From contig DDFJ01000004.1 of NCBI GenBank assembly GCA_002337125.1, positions 2,221,889-2,285,888 of the forward strand: a stretch of 64,000 nucleotides of DNA, in the 5' to 3' direction. This document shows positions 1 through 8,786 of this stretch, piece after piece. Within the stretch, counting starts at the first letter, position 1, and every line of letters begins with the position of its first letter. The position numbers were made by a program, and so were the translations under genes. The notes beneath the pieces are model-generated. The model searched no databases, was not told where the DNA came from, and saw nothing but the letters and a program-made list of their open reading frames with translations. Source of the DNA: Chitinophagaceae bacterium UBA1931. GTDB taxonomy: Bacteria; Bacteroidota; Bacteroidia; Chitinophagales; Chitinophagaceae.

Positions 1-1
1 G

Positions 2-595
2 TACGATGACTACAGTATGAGCAGCTGGGGATACAACCGTACCGGTAACCAGGACAGAACAACACACGACCGGCTCATCAGAGATCTTGGCGCACAAACA
101 GCATCGCAGGTGCCGGCACGTTTTTTTAATGATTATGATTTAAGAAGAAGCAATCTTGGCCCCGACCTGGTGATTGATCTTGTATGGAAAAACATACGGT
201 TTAATAATCCGCAGGAAAAAACAAACACATATAACCGCAGCAAGAAAATTGAAACAGGAAGAGATACTGCCAACCGACCCATTTATCAAACAGTAACTGC
301 AACTGTGTACCAAACAAAAAGAGAGTTGAATGCAGGTGCAGATATGAATATTATAGTTACTGATGCCAATACACGCACACAGGTAAACTGGAAAGTAATA
401 CCGTCAGAATACAATTATTTTTATGAGTATGCAGATTACCGTGGCGACAGGCGTGCACTGGAGGAGTATGATTTAACATTAATCAATCGAGATCGTAATA
501 AGCAAATGCCCACCAAAGAAGAGGCGATGAATGAAATGATGCAGAAAATTTATAATTCACTTGTGAGCAGGATAAAGCAAACTGTAAACTGGTAA
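2..595 (+). CDS. Hypothetical protein, 5'-truncated by the window edge
   Basis: The reading frame is open from the first bases of the window and no stop precedes the first ATG at 17, so the gene probably starts upstream and only its C-terminal part (about 197 residues) is visible. It is hydrophilic, rich in Asn, Arg and Tyr, with no membrane segment in the visible part. A region rich in aromatic residues (EYNYFYEYADYRGD, about residue 140 of the part after the ATG) precedes a helical tail. I do not recognise a family. An outer-membrane-associated or lipoprotein role is possible if a signal lies upstream, but this cannot be seen. It is followed immediately by a strong terminator, so it ends a transcription unit. 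Confidence 0.6.
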   Translation, partial: YDDYSMSSWGYNRTGNQDRTTHDRLIRDLGAQTASQVPARFFNDYDLRRSNLGPDLVIDLVWKNIRFNNPQEKTNTYNRSKKIETGRDTANRPIYQTVTATVYQTKRELNAGADMNIIVTDANTRTQVNWKVIPSEYNYFYEYADYRGDRRALEEYDLTLINRDRNKQMPTKEEAMNEMMQKIYNSLVSRIKQTVNW

Positions 596-610
596 TAACA
601 ATACAAACAA

Positions 611-638
611 AAAGGGCCGGAAACACCGGCCCTTTTTT
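611..638 (+). terminator. Rho-independent terminator
   Basis: GGGCCGG at 614-620 pairs with CCGGCCC at 626-632 across a five-base loop, with flanking A and T runs extending the stem. The T-run at 633-638 ends the gene before it. The symmetrical A-run could also let it stop the minus-strand gene that ends at 659 from the other side. Confidence 0.85.
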
Positions 639-658
639 ATGAAACATAATTACTGTTA

Positions 659-1099
659 TTAACCACGATCTCTTTTTTCATAACGGTCATCATCATCATA
701 GCGACCGTTATCATCTCTGTCTCGACGGCCTTTTTTGTACCATCCGTTGTGATTTCCATTATCATGACGGTAACGGTTTTCAATTTCCTGGATGTTGATA
801 TTACCCCAGTTGTTTACACCAATAACAATGTCGTTGTAGTTCACATAGAATGTGGTAGCATCAACAAGTACTTCACGAAAACCAAATAAACCACGACGCA
901 TTTCAAATACTTTTACTGTATGACGGCCCTGTCGTACATCAGGAAGATCAAACACGTTGTTGTGTCCGTAAAATGCCCTACCGTCAATAACAATTTTATA
1001 ATGATCGTTACTTCTTACGGTTACCATTGGTCTTCCGTCGGCCGCAAATGCTGCAACTGCAAACATCATCAAAACAGCAAGAGTGTAAATCTTTTTCAT
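659..1099 (-). CDS. Small secreted protein with charged C-terminal tail
   Basis: 146 residues. I chose the ATG at 1099 because it begins a clear signal peptide (MKKIYTLAVLMMFAVAAFA); a longer frame reaching 1201 has no such signal at its end. The mature part has a small beta-rich core (VTVRSNDHYKIVIDG..., VNNWGNINIQEIE). It then ends in about 40 residues dominated by Arg, Asp, Asn, Gly and Tyr, with alternating DDDD and KRDR patches. Such tails occur on small periplasmic or surface proteins in this phylum, but no function can be assigned. It is a single gene that ends next to the terminator at 611-638. Confidence 0.7.
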   Translation of the reverse strand: MKKIYTLAVLMMFAVAAFAADGRPMVTVRSNDHYKIVIDGRAFYGHNNVFDLPDVRQGRHTVKVFEMRRGLFGFREVLVDATTFYVNYNDIVIGVNNWGNINIQEIENRYRHDNGNHNGWYKKGRRDRDDNGRYDDDDRYEKRDRG

Positions 1100-1258
1100 A
1101 ATTCTGAATTTTATTGTTACCACAGCAAGTACCGGGAGTATTGCTGTAATTCTTTTTAATTCCCGGCTTTGCATACTAAAATTCAAACGCAATGCCAACA
1201 TGCCAATATTTGTTAAAGGAACTGTTAATGCTTTAATTTTATGTTTTACCGTAATAAC

Positions 1259-2407
1259 ATGAGTTTACAAATCAATTCAAAACTTCCTGCTGTTGGCACT
1301 ACCATTTTTACCGTAATGAGTGCGCTTGCAACAGAATACAAAGCCATTAATCTTGGACAGGGCTTTCCTGATTTCCCGATGAATGATGAGTTAATTGCAA
1401 AAGTGAATGAAGCAATGCAGCGTGGATACAATCAATATGCACCAATGCCTGGATTGATTTTGTTAAGAGAAGCACTTGCAGAAAAAATTCAGCTGTTGTA
1501 TAACAATACAATTAATCCCGATACAGAAATCACCATCACTCCCGGAGGAACTTATGCGATCTATTCAGCATTAACAACAATTATCCGCACAGGCGATGAA
1601 GTGATTGTATTTGAACCGGCATACGACAGCTATATTCCGAATATTGAAATTAACGGTGGCGTTGCAGTGACAGTACCGCTTACTTATCCTGATTATAAAA
1701 TCGACTGGCAATTAGTGCGCAATAATATTACTGAACGTACAAAAGCCATTATCATCAATTCGCCGCACAACCCAACAGGAAGCGTAATTGATAAAAATGA
1801 TATTGAAGAATTAAAAAAGATTGTGGCCGACACAGGCATCTTTATCATCAGCGATGAAGTTTATGAGCATTTGATTTATGATAACCTGCAGCACGAAAGT
1901 TTGCTCAAATATCCTGAACTATTTGAGCGTAGTTTTGTTTGTTTTTCTTTTGGAAAAACATATCACTGCACAGGATGGAAACTTGGTTACTGTGTTGCTC
2001 CTGCATCATTCATGAAAGAATACAGGAAAGTGCACCAGTTTAATTGTTTCAGTTGTTTTACACCGGCGCAGGTTGCACTGACAGAATATCTTAAAAATAA
2101 AGAAGCATATTTATCGCTGCCATCATTGATGCAACAGAAGCGGGATTATTTTATTGAACTGATGAAGGATACAAAATTTGATTTGCTTGCTACGCACGGC
2201 AGTTATTTTATTTGTGCAGCATATAAACAGATCAGTAATGAAGCCGATAAAGATCTTGCAATACGTTTAACCAAAGAAACTGGCGTTGCCACTATTCCGC
2301 TCTCTGCATTTTACCGCAATGGTAAAGATGATAAAGTACTTCGTTTTTGTTTCAGTAAAAACAATCAAACACTGGAAGTGGCCGCAGAAAGGCTCCGGAA
2401 AATTTAA
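1259..2407 (+). CDS. Class I/II PLP-dependent aminotransferase (methionine aminotransferase/kynurenine transaminase type)
   Basis: 382 residues from the ATG at 1259; an in-frame ATG at 1241 would add six residues. Homologues of this subfamily begin close to the SKLPAVGTTIFTVMSAL segment, so 1259 is preferred. Fold type I features are visible: an LGQGFPDFPM substrate-loop segment near the N-terminus, NSPHNPTG near residue 165, SDEVYEHLIYD, and the SFGKTYHCTGWKLGY segment whose Lys should carry PLP. The family transfers amino groups from methionine, glutamine or aromatic amino acids to 2-oxoacids and acts in the cytosol. Exact substrate is inference. It stands alone and is convergent with the DUF1343 gene. 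Confidence 0.88.
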   Translation: MSLQINSKLPAVGTTIFTVMSALATEYKAINLGQGFPDFPMNDELIAKVNEAMQRGYNQYAPMPGLILLREALAEKIQLLYNNTINPDTEITITPGGTYAIYSALTTIIRTGDEVIVFEPAYDSYIPNIEINGGVAVTVPLTYPDYKIDWQLVRNNITERTKAIIINSPHNPTGSVIDKNDIEELKKIVADTGIFIISDEVYEHLIYDNLQHESLLKYPELFERSFVCFSFGKTYHCTGWKLGYCVAPASFMKEYRKVHQFNCFSCFTPAQVALTEYLKNKEAYLSLPSLMQQKRDYFIELMKDTKFDLLATHGSYFICAAYKQISNEADKDLAIRLTKETGVATIPLSAFYRNGKDDKVLRFCFSKNNQTLEVAAERLRKI

Positions 2408-2508
2408 AAACGACCGGCAAGCCGGTATAATAAAAGAATGCCCCGGCGAAATTTTTTGCTTTCTGTTTAATTTGTGTTCACAGGTAAGAAGTGAAAAATG
2501 ACAGAGGT

Positions 2509-3747
2509 TTACTTATACAGTAAATACTTCTTCCGCATGGTTTTGTATTGCGAAAGGCCGGGTTCCCAAGACTGCTGAATTTCTTCCGCTGTTTTACCTG
2601 CAATAATCTGTTTCTTAAATGCAGCATCACCGCTCAATCCATCAATACTTCCAATCTGCTTGCTGATTGAACGGTCAAAGAAATGTTCTTTATCGGGATA
2701 AGCATTGTACAAATCAATCATCCACTGAATGTTGATGCGTTTGCTTTTACGCAGCAGGCTTACATCGTAATTTCTTAAATCAATACCATAGCAAACTTCG
2801 TTCATGTAAAGCGGCGCTTCACTCATTCCGGGAATACTCACCGGAGTAAAAGAAAAACTGTAAATGCCTTTCAGCTTTGGACTGCCGATAACAGTAAAAG
2901 GAAACATTGTTCCTCTTCCGTGGTTCAGCGACACACCTTCAAACAAACAGGTGGAGGGATAAAGCAAAATGCTTTGCTGTGTATTTAAATTCGGCGATGG
3001 TTTTACCGGCAGCACATATTCCATGTCGTGCTGGTAATTCTTAACCGGAATAATTTTCAGCTTGCAGGTTTTCTTATCTGGCAACCATCCTTCACCATTG
3101 ATCATCTGTGCAAACTCTGCAATCGTCATTCCGTGTGCAATTGGTATAGGAAACTGTCCAATCCCCGATTTTAATTTCATATCAAGCACCGGTCCGTCAA
3201 CCAAGTAGCCATTTGGATTGGGACGGTCAAGAATCATCAGCTCTTTATTGTTATCTGCACAGGCTTCCATTACATCACGCAGTATGTTGATGTATGTATA
3301 AAACCTGCAGCCCACATCCTGTATATCAAAAATCACCAGGTCAACATCTGCAAGATCAGCAGCTGATGGTTTTCGTTTATTACCGTAAAGCGAAATGATA
3401 CTGATGCCTGTTGCTGCATCTTTTTCATCGCCCACTATTGCGCCATTGCTTGCATTACCACGAAAGCCATGTTCAGGACCAAACGCTTTTACAATGTTTA
3501 TTCCTCTTTTCAGCAAGCTGTCAACCAAATGTTTTTTTCCAATAATGGTAGTAGGGTTTGCAAGTACAGCAATCCGTTTGTTTTGCAGGTATGGTACATA
3601 CTTCTCTGTTTGGTCGGCGCCGGTTTGGATGCTGTTATCTGCATGTATTTTTTGGGAAGAAGATAGATGCGCTGCTCCTTGTTTTTTTTCTGCAACAGAA
3701 AAAAGTAAAGCAATAACCGGAACGGTAAACAGAAGATAAATTTTCAT
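2509..3747 (-). CDS. DUF1343 protein, NamZ-like exo-N-acetylmuramidase
   Basis: 412 residues with an N-terminal hydrophobic export signal (MKIYLLFTVPVIALLFSV). Family hallmarks include VLANPTTIIGK, EHGFRGNASNGA, FDIQDVGCRFYTYI, LDRPNPNGYLVDGPVLD and SLNHGRGTMFPF. Characterised members of DUF1343 (NamZ, glycoside hydrolase family GH171) remove terminal N-acetylmuramic acid from peptidoglycan fragments. A periplasmic role in cell-wall recycling is therefore likely, by family knowledge and not from anything shown directly here. The only nearby genes are an aminotransferase and a helical-repeat protein, so there is no operon support. Confidence 0.85.
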   Translation of the reverse strand: MKIYLLFTVPVIALLFSVAEKKQGAAHLSSSQKIHADNSIQTGADQTEKYVPYLQNKRIAVLANPTTIIGKKHLVDSLLKRGINIVKAFGPEHGFRGNASNGAIVGDEKDAATGISIISLYGNKRKPSAADLADVDLVIFDIQDVGCRFYTYINILRDVMEACADNNKELMILDRPNPNGYLVDGPVLDMKLKSGIGQFPIPIAHGMTIAEFAQMINGEGWLPDKKTCKLKIIPVKNYQHDMEYVLPVKPSPNLNTQQSILLYPSTCLFEGVSLNHGRGTMFPFTVIGSPKLKGIYSFSFTPVSIPGMSEAPLYMNEVCYGIDLRNYDVSLLRKSKRINIQWMIDLYNAYPDKEHFFDRSISKQIGSIDGLSGDAAFKKQIIAGKTAEEIQQSWEPGLSQYKTMRKKYLLYK

Positions 3748-3795
3748 AACTGTAAAAAAAGGTTATTTGCAAGAAAAAAGGGAAAATCAAAGTGT

Positions 3796-5340
3796 TTATC
3801 GCTTCTTACTCTTCATGTATTTACCATAAACCACTTCCTGTGTTGTTTTGTTATACACTTTGCTTTCGAGCCAGGAAATAATATCGAGATAAGCAAACGA
3901 TCTTGTTTCAAAACGGTTTCTTTCCAGGTGCTTGATCTGGTCTAACAGTTTTTTTAATGATTCCCTGATCTGATCGGGCGCTTTAAAGTTTGTTTTTAAG
4001 AAACGGATGATGGCCTCTTCAACAACAGTAAGATTTTTCATCTTCGCCATATAACGGTGAACAGACTTGCTCAGTGAGTCAAGTATTTCATAGTTACCCA
4101 GTTCATAATGACAAAGCAAGTGCATTAACCTGGCATAGCACTGCAGGTCAATGCGCAAATCTATCGACTCGTTAATGATACGGTGCAGGTAATCAATTGC
4201 TGTATTGTAATCGCCGTTGCCGAAATGAATGGAAGCAAACTTATAATTAAACACAAGAATGCGGTGCTGATCAACATACAATGCATATTCGTGCAACTTA
4301 TCTTCAATCTCTGCTACAAGAGCAATGCCTTCTTTAAACGTTCCTTTCATTAAATGACCGTTAAGTTTGGCACTGTTGATATAGATGGATGTATGTGTGC
4401 GGAAGTTATCGTGTTCTTTTGCCACATCGGTTTTTGCATAACGCTCAAATTGTGCAATTGCTTCATCAAACTTGCGGAAGTTGCGCAGATCGAAATGTGC
4501 ATTGAGCAACGTATGCATGCCTTTAATGTAATGGCCCGTTTCAATTGATTTCAGCAGCAGATCTTCATCATATAAATCAACCCACTTCTGGCTGTAACGG
4601 TAATACATTAAAAAGTCCTGCCTGATGAAAGCATACCAGCAATAGCTTTGATAGAGATATAATTTTTCATAAAAGCCATTTACCTGTTCCATATCTTTTG
4701 GCAAATAGCTTTTGAAGAACGCTTTGATATCTTTCTCGTCGTCTTCATTTCTTGCATGTCCGTTAATTACAAACCAACGGTAAAGCAACAGCGCAAGATT
4801 GGAGAAACGTGTTACACGGTCAACATGGCTGCTGATGGCAAGAGCTTCTTCAGCAAGACGTTCTGTTTTATCTGTAGTGCTTCGGGTAATGTGCAGTGTT
4901 TCAATTTTCTTTTCGAGTGAAATTAACTGTACAAGCGAATTGAATTTATGGTTTGCCCTTGCCAGTTCCTTGGCCCTTTCAATAATGCGCAGGCTTTGCT
5001 GCTTCAATCCTTTGTTGTAAAGAATGCGGGCATTGTCAAGATGTTCACTGAGCTGCAAATCCACATTGTCGGTGGTTTTGAGTAACCTTAAACTGGCGAG
5101 TAATTCTTTGTAAAGATGTGTTTTAAGATTGGCGAGCTTGGTTTTACTTCCTTCGGTGAGTTTTTTGAGTAAAACAGCTTCGTCATATTCCTGCATTTTA
5201 TCTAACGCATCAAATAGCTGTATAATCTTGAGGTCTTCTTTGGAAGAACTTCGTTTGATGTAAAGCTTAAAGTGTCGTTTTTCGGCCTTTTCCAGTGTGT
5301 GAACTAACTGAAATAATGTATCTGAAAACCTGTTGGGCAT
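3796..5340 (-). CDS. Hypothetical helical-repeat (TPR-like) protein
   Basis: 514 residues with no signal peptide and no membrane segment. The sequence is almost wholly helical with repeated short amphipathic pairs (for example ELLASLRLLKTTDN, ARILYNKGLKQQSLRIIERAKELA, FNYKFASIHFGNGDYNTAIDYLHRI), which suggests a TPR-like solenoid. The N-terminal segment (about residues 10-60) is rich in Lys and Glu. Proteins of this kind are common as unannotated cytoplasmic proteins in Chitinophagaceae. A scaffold or protein-interaction role is inference. The gene is monocistronic. Its upstream region carries a 15-bp perfect inverted repeat centred about 107 bp before the start codon. Confidence 0.75.
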   Translation of the reverse strand: MPNRFSDTLFQLVHTLEKAEKRHFKLYIKRSSSKEDLKIIQLFDALDKMQEYDEAVLLKKLTEGSKTKLANLKTHLYKELLASLRLLKTTDNVDLQLSEHLDNARILYNKGLKQQSLRIIERAKELARANHKFNSLVQLISLEKKIETLHITRSTTDKTERLAEEALAISSHVDRVTRFSNLALLLYRWFVINGHARNEDDEKDIKAFFKSYLPKDMEQVNGFYEKLYLYQSYCWYAFIRQDFLMYYRYSQKWVDLYDEDLLLKSIETGHYIKGMHTLLNAHFDLRNFRKFDEAIAQFERYAKTDVAKEHDNFRTHTSIYINSAKLNGHLMKGTFKEGIALVAEIEDKLHEYALYVDQHRILVFNYKFASIHFGNGDYNTAIDYLHRIINESIDLRIDLQCYARLMHLLCHYELGNYEILDSLSKSVHRYMAKMKNLTVVEEAIIRFLKTNFKAPDQIRESLKKLLDQIKHLERNRFETRSFAYLDIISWLESKVYNKTTQEVVYGKYMKSKKR

Positions 5341-5429
5341 AATTACTTTTTTTCGTGAAAGCCTTGATCAGCCTACATTTCAGCACTACGTGATGCCTTT
5401 GACATCATATAAATACTTGTAATTTGATT

Positions 5430-5464
5430 TGATGTAAAATTACCGTTGGGGTAATTTTACATCA
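5430..5464. repeat. Perfect 15-bp inverted repeat
   Basis: TGATGTAAAATTACC (5430-5444) is followed after GTTGG by its exact reverse complement (5450-5464). The arms are AT-rich and there is no T-run at the end, so it is not a standard terminator. It may be a regulator operator or a 5'-UTR hairpin for either divergent gene. Confidence 0.7.
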
Positions 5465-5490
5465 TCATTCAAGGCAAGAAAAATTATACA

Positions 5491-5595
5491 GCAAGCAATC
5501 GTTGGGTAAGCAATAGTAACGGCCTCGGTGATAAACAGCTTCAAAAGCTGTACAAAAATTAATTGATCTCTTTTTTTATATGGCAAGCAATCGTT
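5491..5595 (+). repeat. 13-bp direct repeat pair
   Basis: GCAAGCAATCGTT occurs at 5491-5503 and again at 5583-5595, a 92-bp period, with different sequence between. In the same gap a related GTAAGCAATAGTAACGG follows the first copy and TAACGG follows the second. These may be binding sites or remnants of a small duplication. Confidence 0.5.
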
Positions 5596-5738
5596 AACGG
5601 TCAGCTGTTTCTACAGGTGACCCTTTTTTTTTTAAAGAGCTGCGCTAAGATAGAGGAAAAATTCATTCAAACTTCATCATTCTTTAACAAAGTTTTTTCA
5701 CAAATGTGGAAAGCCTATCTTATTTGTTTTCACCTGTT

Positions 5739-5746
5739 TACCTTTG
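5739..5746 (+). promoter_or_regulatory. Bacteroidota -7 promoter element before the EamA gene
   Basis: TACCTTTG matches the TAnnTTTG consensus exactly. Transcription would start near 5753, about 60 bp before the ATG at 5817. No clear -33 TTTG is found at the usual distance. Confidence 0.4.
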
Positions 5747-5816
5747 ATTCTGTTGGCAACACCCCGGTAATAGTTTAAAAAGTTTGTTTACAACCGGTCA
5801 TTCCGTTTCTGCCAAT

Positions 5817-6740
5817 ATGCAATTGTTGAAAATTTCGTCTACATACAAGGGTATATTGTTTATGCTTCTTGCCGCATTAGGCTTTTCGGTAATGGGAGGA
5901 GCTGCAAAAGCACTGAAAGAACAGTTTAATGCAGGGCAACTGGTGTTTTGGCGAAACAGCATTGGCCTTGTTGTACTGGTTATCAGTTTTCTCAATAAAA
6001 AACCACAAAGTGAAGGAGGAAAAACCGGCCGACTAATTTTCAGGGGCTTAATGGGAACAGTTGCATTGTACACATTGCTTTACTGTATTCTTCACCTGCC
6101 GCTGGGAACGGCCATGAGTTATAATCTTACTTCGGCGTTGTTTATAGCGTTATTTTCTTTTGTTTTTTTTCGGGAATATGAAGGCTGCCGTGTTTTGTTT
6201 GCATTACTGATTGGTTTTGCCGGAATGTTGTTGATTTATAAACCAACCATTCACCTGCCCTGGTATTATCATCTTGCAGGATTCATCAGCGGTGTTTCAT
6301 CGGCAATTTCATATTTAACAGTTGGCCGGCTTACAAAAGTGTACGATACAAGAATTATTGTGTTATCGTTTGTTTTATCGGGTGTTTTAATTCCACTTCT
6401 GTTTGTGCTGTTGCGAATATTATTTCAACTTCCGGCAGATGATTTGTTTTTTATTGACTGGCGCTGGCCACAGCAACAGGAATGGTGGTTGATTTTTTTA
6501 CTTGCACTGTCGGCATTATTCGGACAATACTTTGTAACCAAAGCTTATGGGGCAGATAAAGCTGGAATTGTTTCTGCCATCAGCTATGCTAATATTGTTT
6601 TCAGCATTTTTATTGGGATGATGCTGGGTGATGCTTTTCCTGATTGGGTTTCATTAGTTGGCATTGTTTGTATAATCAGCAGCGGATTGCTGATTTCTTT
6701 GGTGAAAAAGAAAAGAGAACAGATAAAAGAATATCAATAA
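5817..6740 (+). CDS. EamA/DMT family membrane transporter
   Basis: 307 residues from the ATG at 5817; an upstream TTG at 5784 would add 11 residues and is less likely. About ten hydrophobic segments are visible, in two EamA halves: the first starts YKGILFMLLAALGFSVMGGAAKAL, the second starts after LPWYYHLAGFISGVSSAISYL. The drug/metabolite exporter superfamily moves small metabolites such as amino acids or nucleotides across the inner membrane; the substrate cannot be read from the sequence. The C-terminus is basic (KKKREQIKEYQ), consistent with a cytoplasmic end. It is a single gene, convergent with the hydrogenase operon. Confidence 0.85.
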   Translation: MQLLKISSTYKGILFMLLAALGFSVMGGAAKALKEQFNAGQLVFWRNSIGLVVLVISFLNKKPQSEGGKTGRLIFRGLMGTVALYTLLYCILHLPLGTAMSYNLTSALFIALFSFVFFREYEGCRVLFALLIGFAGMLLIYKPTIHLPWYYHLAGFISGVSSAISYLTVGRLTKVYDTRIIVLSFVLSGVLIPLLFVLLRILFQLPADDLFFIDWRWPQQQEWWLIFLLALSALFGQYFVTKAYGADKAGIVSAISYANIVFSIFIGMMLGDAFPDWVSLVGIVCIISSGLLISLVKKKREQIKEYQ

Positions 6741-6778
6741 AAAAACATCCAGCTCGGGAATTTCCTTTGCTGAATGTT
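6739..6778 (-). terminator. Terminator of the hox operon
   Basis: On the minus strand AACATTCAGC (6778-6769) pairs with GCTGGATGTT (6753-6744), with one U-G wobble, followed by seven T (6745-6739). On the plus strand the same position would be an unpaired C-A mismatch and has no T-run, so the element points to the hydrogenase operon. Confidence 0.7.
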
Positions 6779-6810
6779 GTTATATACAAGTTGGGTAAGT
6801 ATTGCTGAAA

Positions 6811-8241
6811 TTAATTACGCTCTACACGTTTTATTAATTCGCCTTTTTTATCTTTTACTTCAATAACCATTGGCATTTGTCCCAATGCATGTGTTGAACA
6901 GGATAAACAAGGATCGTAACAGCGGATGGTTGATTCAACCCTGTTGAGCATTCCTTCTTTTATATCATCACCCTTTACATATTGTTTGGCTACTTCCAGC
7001 ACCGAACGGTTCATGGACGGATTGTTCTGTCCGGTTGCAATCAGCAGATTTACTTTCAGCAGCTTACCTGTTTGGTCTGTTTTGTAATGATGAAAGAGTG
7101 TTCCTCTTGGTGCTTCAGAACTGCCAATACCTTCAGCATAATTCCAACGGCCCTGGTGTTGAATATGAAGAGATGTTACCTGCGGATCGTTTAAGATGCG
7201 TTCTGCATCTTCCACATCACTCAGCGCTTCAATTAATCTTGTATAGTGATAGTAGAATGTACCATGTACAGGTCTTCCCCCACTCATTTGCTTAAACACT
7301 TCAAACTCTTTTTGTGCAAGAGGAGTTTTCATGCGACTGCAAACATTTAAACGGGCAAGTGGACCAACACGGTAAAATCCTTTATCAAAACCATAAGGTT
7401 TGTAATATGGATACTTGAGATATGACCAGTTAACCGAACGTTCAGCAATAAACTCAAGATATCTTGCAGGATCAAGCTGATCCTGGAGAATAATACCATC
7501 GCCATCCATGAAACGGAGTTTACCATCATAGAGTTCATGTTCGCCACCGGGCCCTACTGTACCAAGGTACAATGTGGGAGAGTTGGCAAAACTTGCAACC
7601 ATCTCTGGATTGTCTTCGTGGAATTTTTTTATGATGTTGATACCGAGCTGAACGGTTTCAATTGCTTCGGGTATCCATTCCAGTAATGCTTTCCGGTTTT
7701 CTTCTGTAAGAGGATAAGCCATACCACCGGGCACAATACCCATGATATGAATTTTTTTACCGGTGATTCGTTCGCTGAGCTCCTGGCCAAACTTTCTCAG
7801 TCTTATACCACGTACAGCAATGTCGGGAAACTTTTCTGCGATGCCGAGAATGTTTCGTTTCGCCGGATCACTATCATAACCCAATAAGAAATCAGGCGAA
7901 GAAAGATGGAAGAACGACAGGGCATGTGATGAAAGATTTTGCCCGATATGCATCAACCTTCTTAACAGGTTTGCAGTGTAGGTGGGTTGAATGCCCTGGA
8001 TCATTTCACATGCTTTTACACTTGCAAGTGTATGACTGGTTGGACAAATACCACAGATACGGGGTGTGATGGTAGGCATTTCGGTGTACATGCGGCCTTC
8101 ACAGAATTTTTCAAATCCCCTGAACTCGTTTACATGAAACAATGCATCGCTTACATTGCCGTTATCATCCAGTTCAATAGTAATATTGGCGTGTCCTTCA
8201 ATACGTGTTACAGGAGATATAAATATTTTACGCTTATCCAT
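6811..8241 (-). CDS. hoxH: NAD-reducing [NiFe] hydrogenase large subunit HoxH
   Basis: 476 residues. The large subunit holds the Ni-Fe(CN)2CO site that splits or forms H2. The N-terminal metal motif is RICGICPTSH (Cys63 and Cys66) after the family segment SPVTRIEGHANI. The C-terminal motif is DPCLSCSTH (Cys445, Cys448, ending at His451). After His451 come 25 residues (ALGQMPMV...), the peptide that a HoxW-type endopeptidase normally removes when nickel is inserted, so the gene encodes an unprocessed precursor. It overlaps the hoxY 3' end by 8 bp and is the last gene of hoxEFUYH. Linkage to a diaphorase module places it in group 3d by established classification. No hyp or hoxW gene occurs in the window, so maturation must be encoded elsewhere. 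Confidence 0.95.
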   Translation of the reverse strand: MDKRKIFISPVTRIEGHANITIELDDNGNVSDALFHVNEFRGFEKFCEGRMYTEMPTITPRICGICPTSHTLASVKACEMIQGIQPTYTANLLRRLMHIGQNLSSHALSFFHLSSPDFLLGYDSDPAKRNILGIAEKFPDIAVRGIRLRKFGQELSERITGKKIHIMGIVPGGMAYPLTEENRKALLEWIPEAIETVQLGINIIKKFHEDNPEMVASFANSPTLYLGTVGPGGEHELYDGKLRFMDGDGIILQDQLDPARYLEFIAERSVNWSYLKYPYYKPYGFDKGFYRVGPLARLNVCSRMKTPLAQKEFEVFKQMSGGRPVHGTFYYHYTRLIEALSDVEDAERILNDPQVTSLHIQHQGRWNYAEGIGSSEAPRGTLFHHYKTDQTGKLLKVNLLIATGQNNPSMNRSVLEVAKQYVKGDDIKEGMLNRVESTIRCYDPCLSCSTHALGQMPMVIEVKDKKGELIKRVERN

Positions 8242-8776
8242 ATTTCAATTTTTTGGCCTTACTTAAATTAGGAATACGATCATTCAGAAATTCAAACAAT
8301 ACATAAAAGATGGTGTCGGCATCAGGAGGGCAGCCGGGAATTACAAAGTCAACATGCACCACATCCTGCAACGGCACTACCTTGTCGTTTAAACGGAGCA
8401 GGGAAGGATGATCAGGAATCTGTCCTTCTTTATCATTGCTTGCTGCGTTTACATAGGCAGTGTCAAACACATCCTGCAGGTTAAAGTAGTTACGCATGCC
8501 GGTAACATTGGTCATTACGGCACAGTCGCCAAAAGCGATTAATGTTTTTGCATGTTTGCGGATGTGCAGGATTTCACGATGGTGTTCATCGCTTGTTACC
8601 GATCCCTCCACCAATGCAATATCCACTTCAGGAAATTCCTTTCCATCAACAACGGGACTTTTAACAATATCAGCCAGTTTGGCTACATCCAGGATGCGTT
8701 CATCAATATCAAGCAAACTCATATGGCAGCCGGAGCATCCGCCCAACCATACTGTTGCTAATTTTTTCTTGCTCAT
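8234..8776 (-). CDS. hoxY: NAD-reducing [NiFe] hydrogenase small subunit HoxY
   Basis: 180 residues, the short form typical of soluble group 3 enzymes, without a Tat signal or membrane anchor. It carries the single proximal [4Fe-4S] cluster that passes electrons from HoxH to the diaphorase. Likely ligands are Cys14 and Cys17 in LGGCSGCHMS, Cys85 in GDCAVM and Cys149 in IPGCPPD. There are no further Cys pairs for medial and distal clusters, as expected for HoxY. The stop overlaps the hoxH start (8-bp overlap), and the start lies 10 bp after the hoxU stop, indicating translational coupling. Confidence 0.95.
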   Translation of the reverse strand: MSKKKLATVWLGGCSGCHMSLLDIDERILDVAKLADIVKSPVVDGKEFPEVDIALVEGSVTSDEHHREILHIRKHAKTLIAFGDCAVMTNVTGMRNYFNLQDVFDTAYVNAASNDKEGQIPDHPSLLRLNDKVVPLQDVVHVDFVIPGCPPDADTIFYVLFEFLNDRIPNLSKAKKLKYG

Positions 8777-8786
8777 GAAGGAATAT

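Larger units (their letters stand above)
5341..5816. other. Gene-free divergent intergenic region with repeats
   Basis: This 476-bp AT-rich stretch separates the divergently read helical-repeat gene and the EamA transporter gene. It holds a 15-bp perfect inverted repeat, a 13-bp direct repeat and a candidate -7 promoter element, each listed separately. A short CAGCTT-CAA-AAGCTG hairpin lies at about 5537-5551. A 71-codon frame at 5563-5778 has no recognisable protein features and I do not call it a gene. Confidence 0.6.

Noticed and set aside
2413..2426. ACCGGC-AA-GCCGGT hairpin after the aminotransferase gene
   Set aside because: Six-bp stem with a two-base loop and no T-run, too weak to call a terminator.
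5563..5778. 71-codon frame in the divergent gap before the EamA gene
   Set aside because: No signal, membrane or domain pattern of a real gene; it overlaps the promoter element and a direct repeat.
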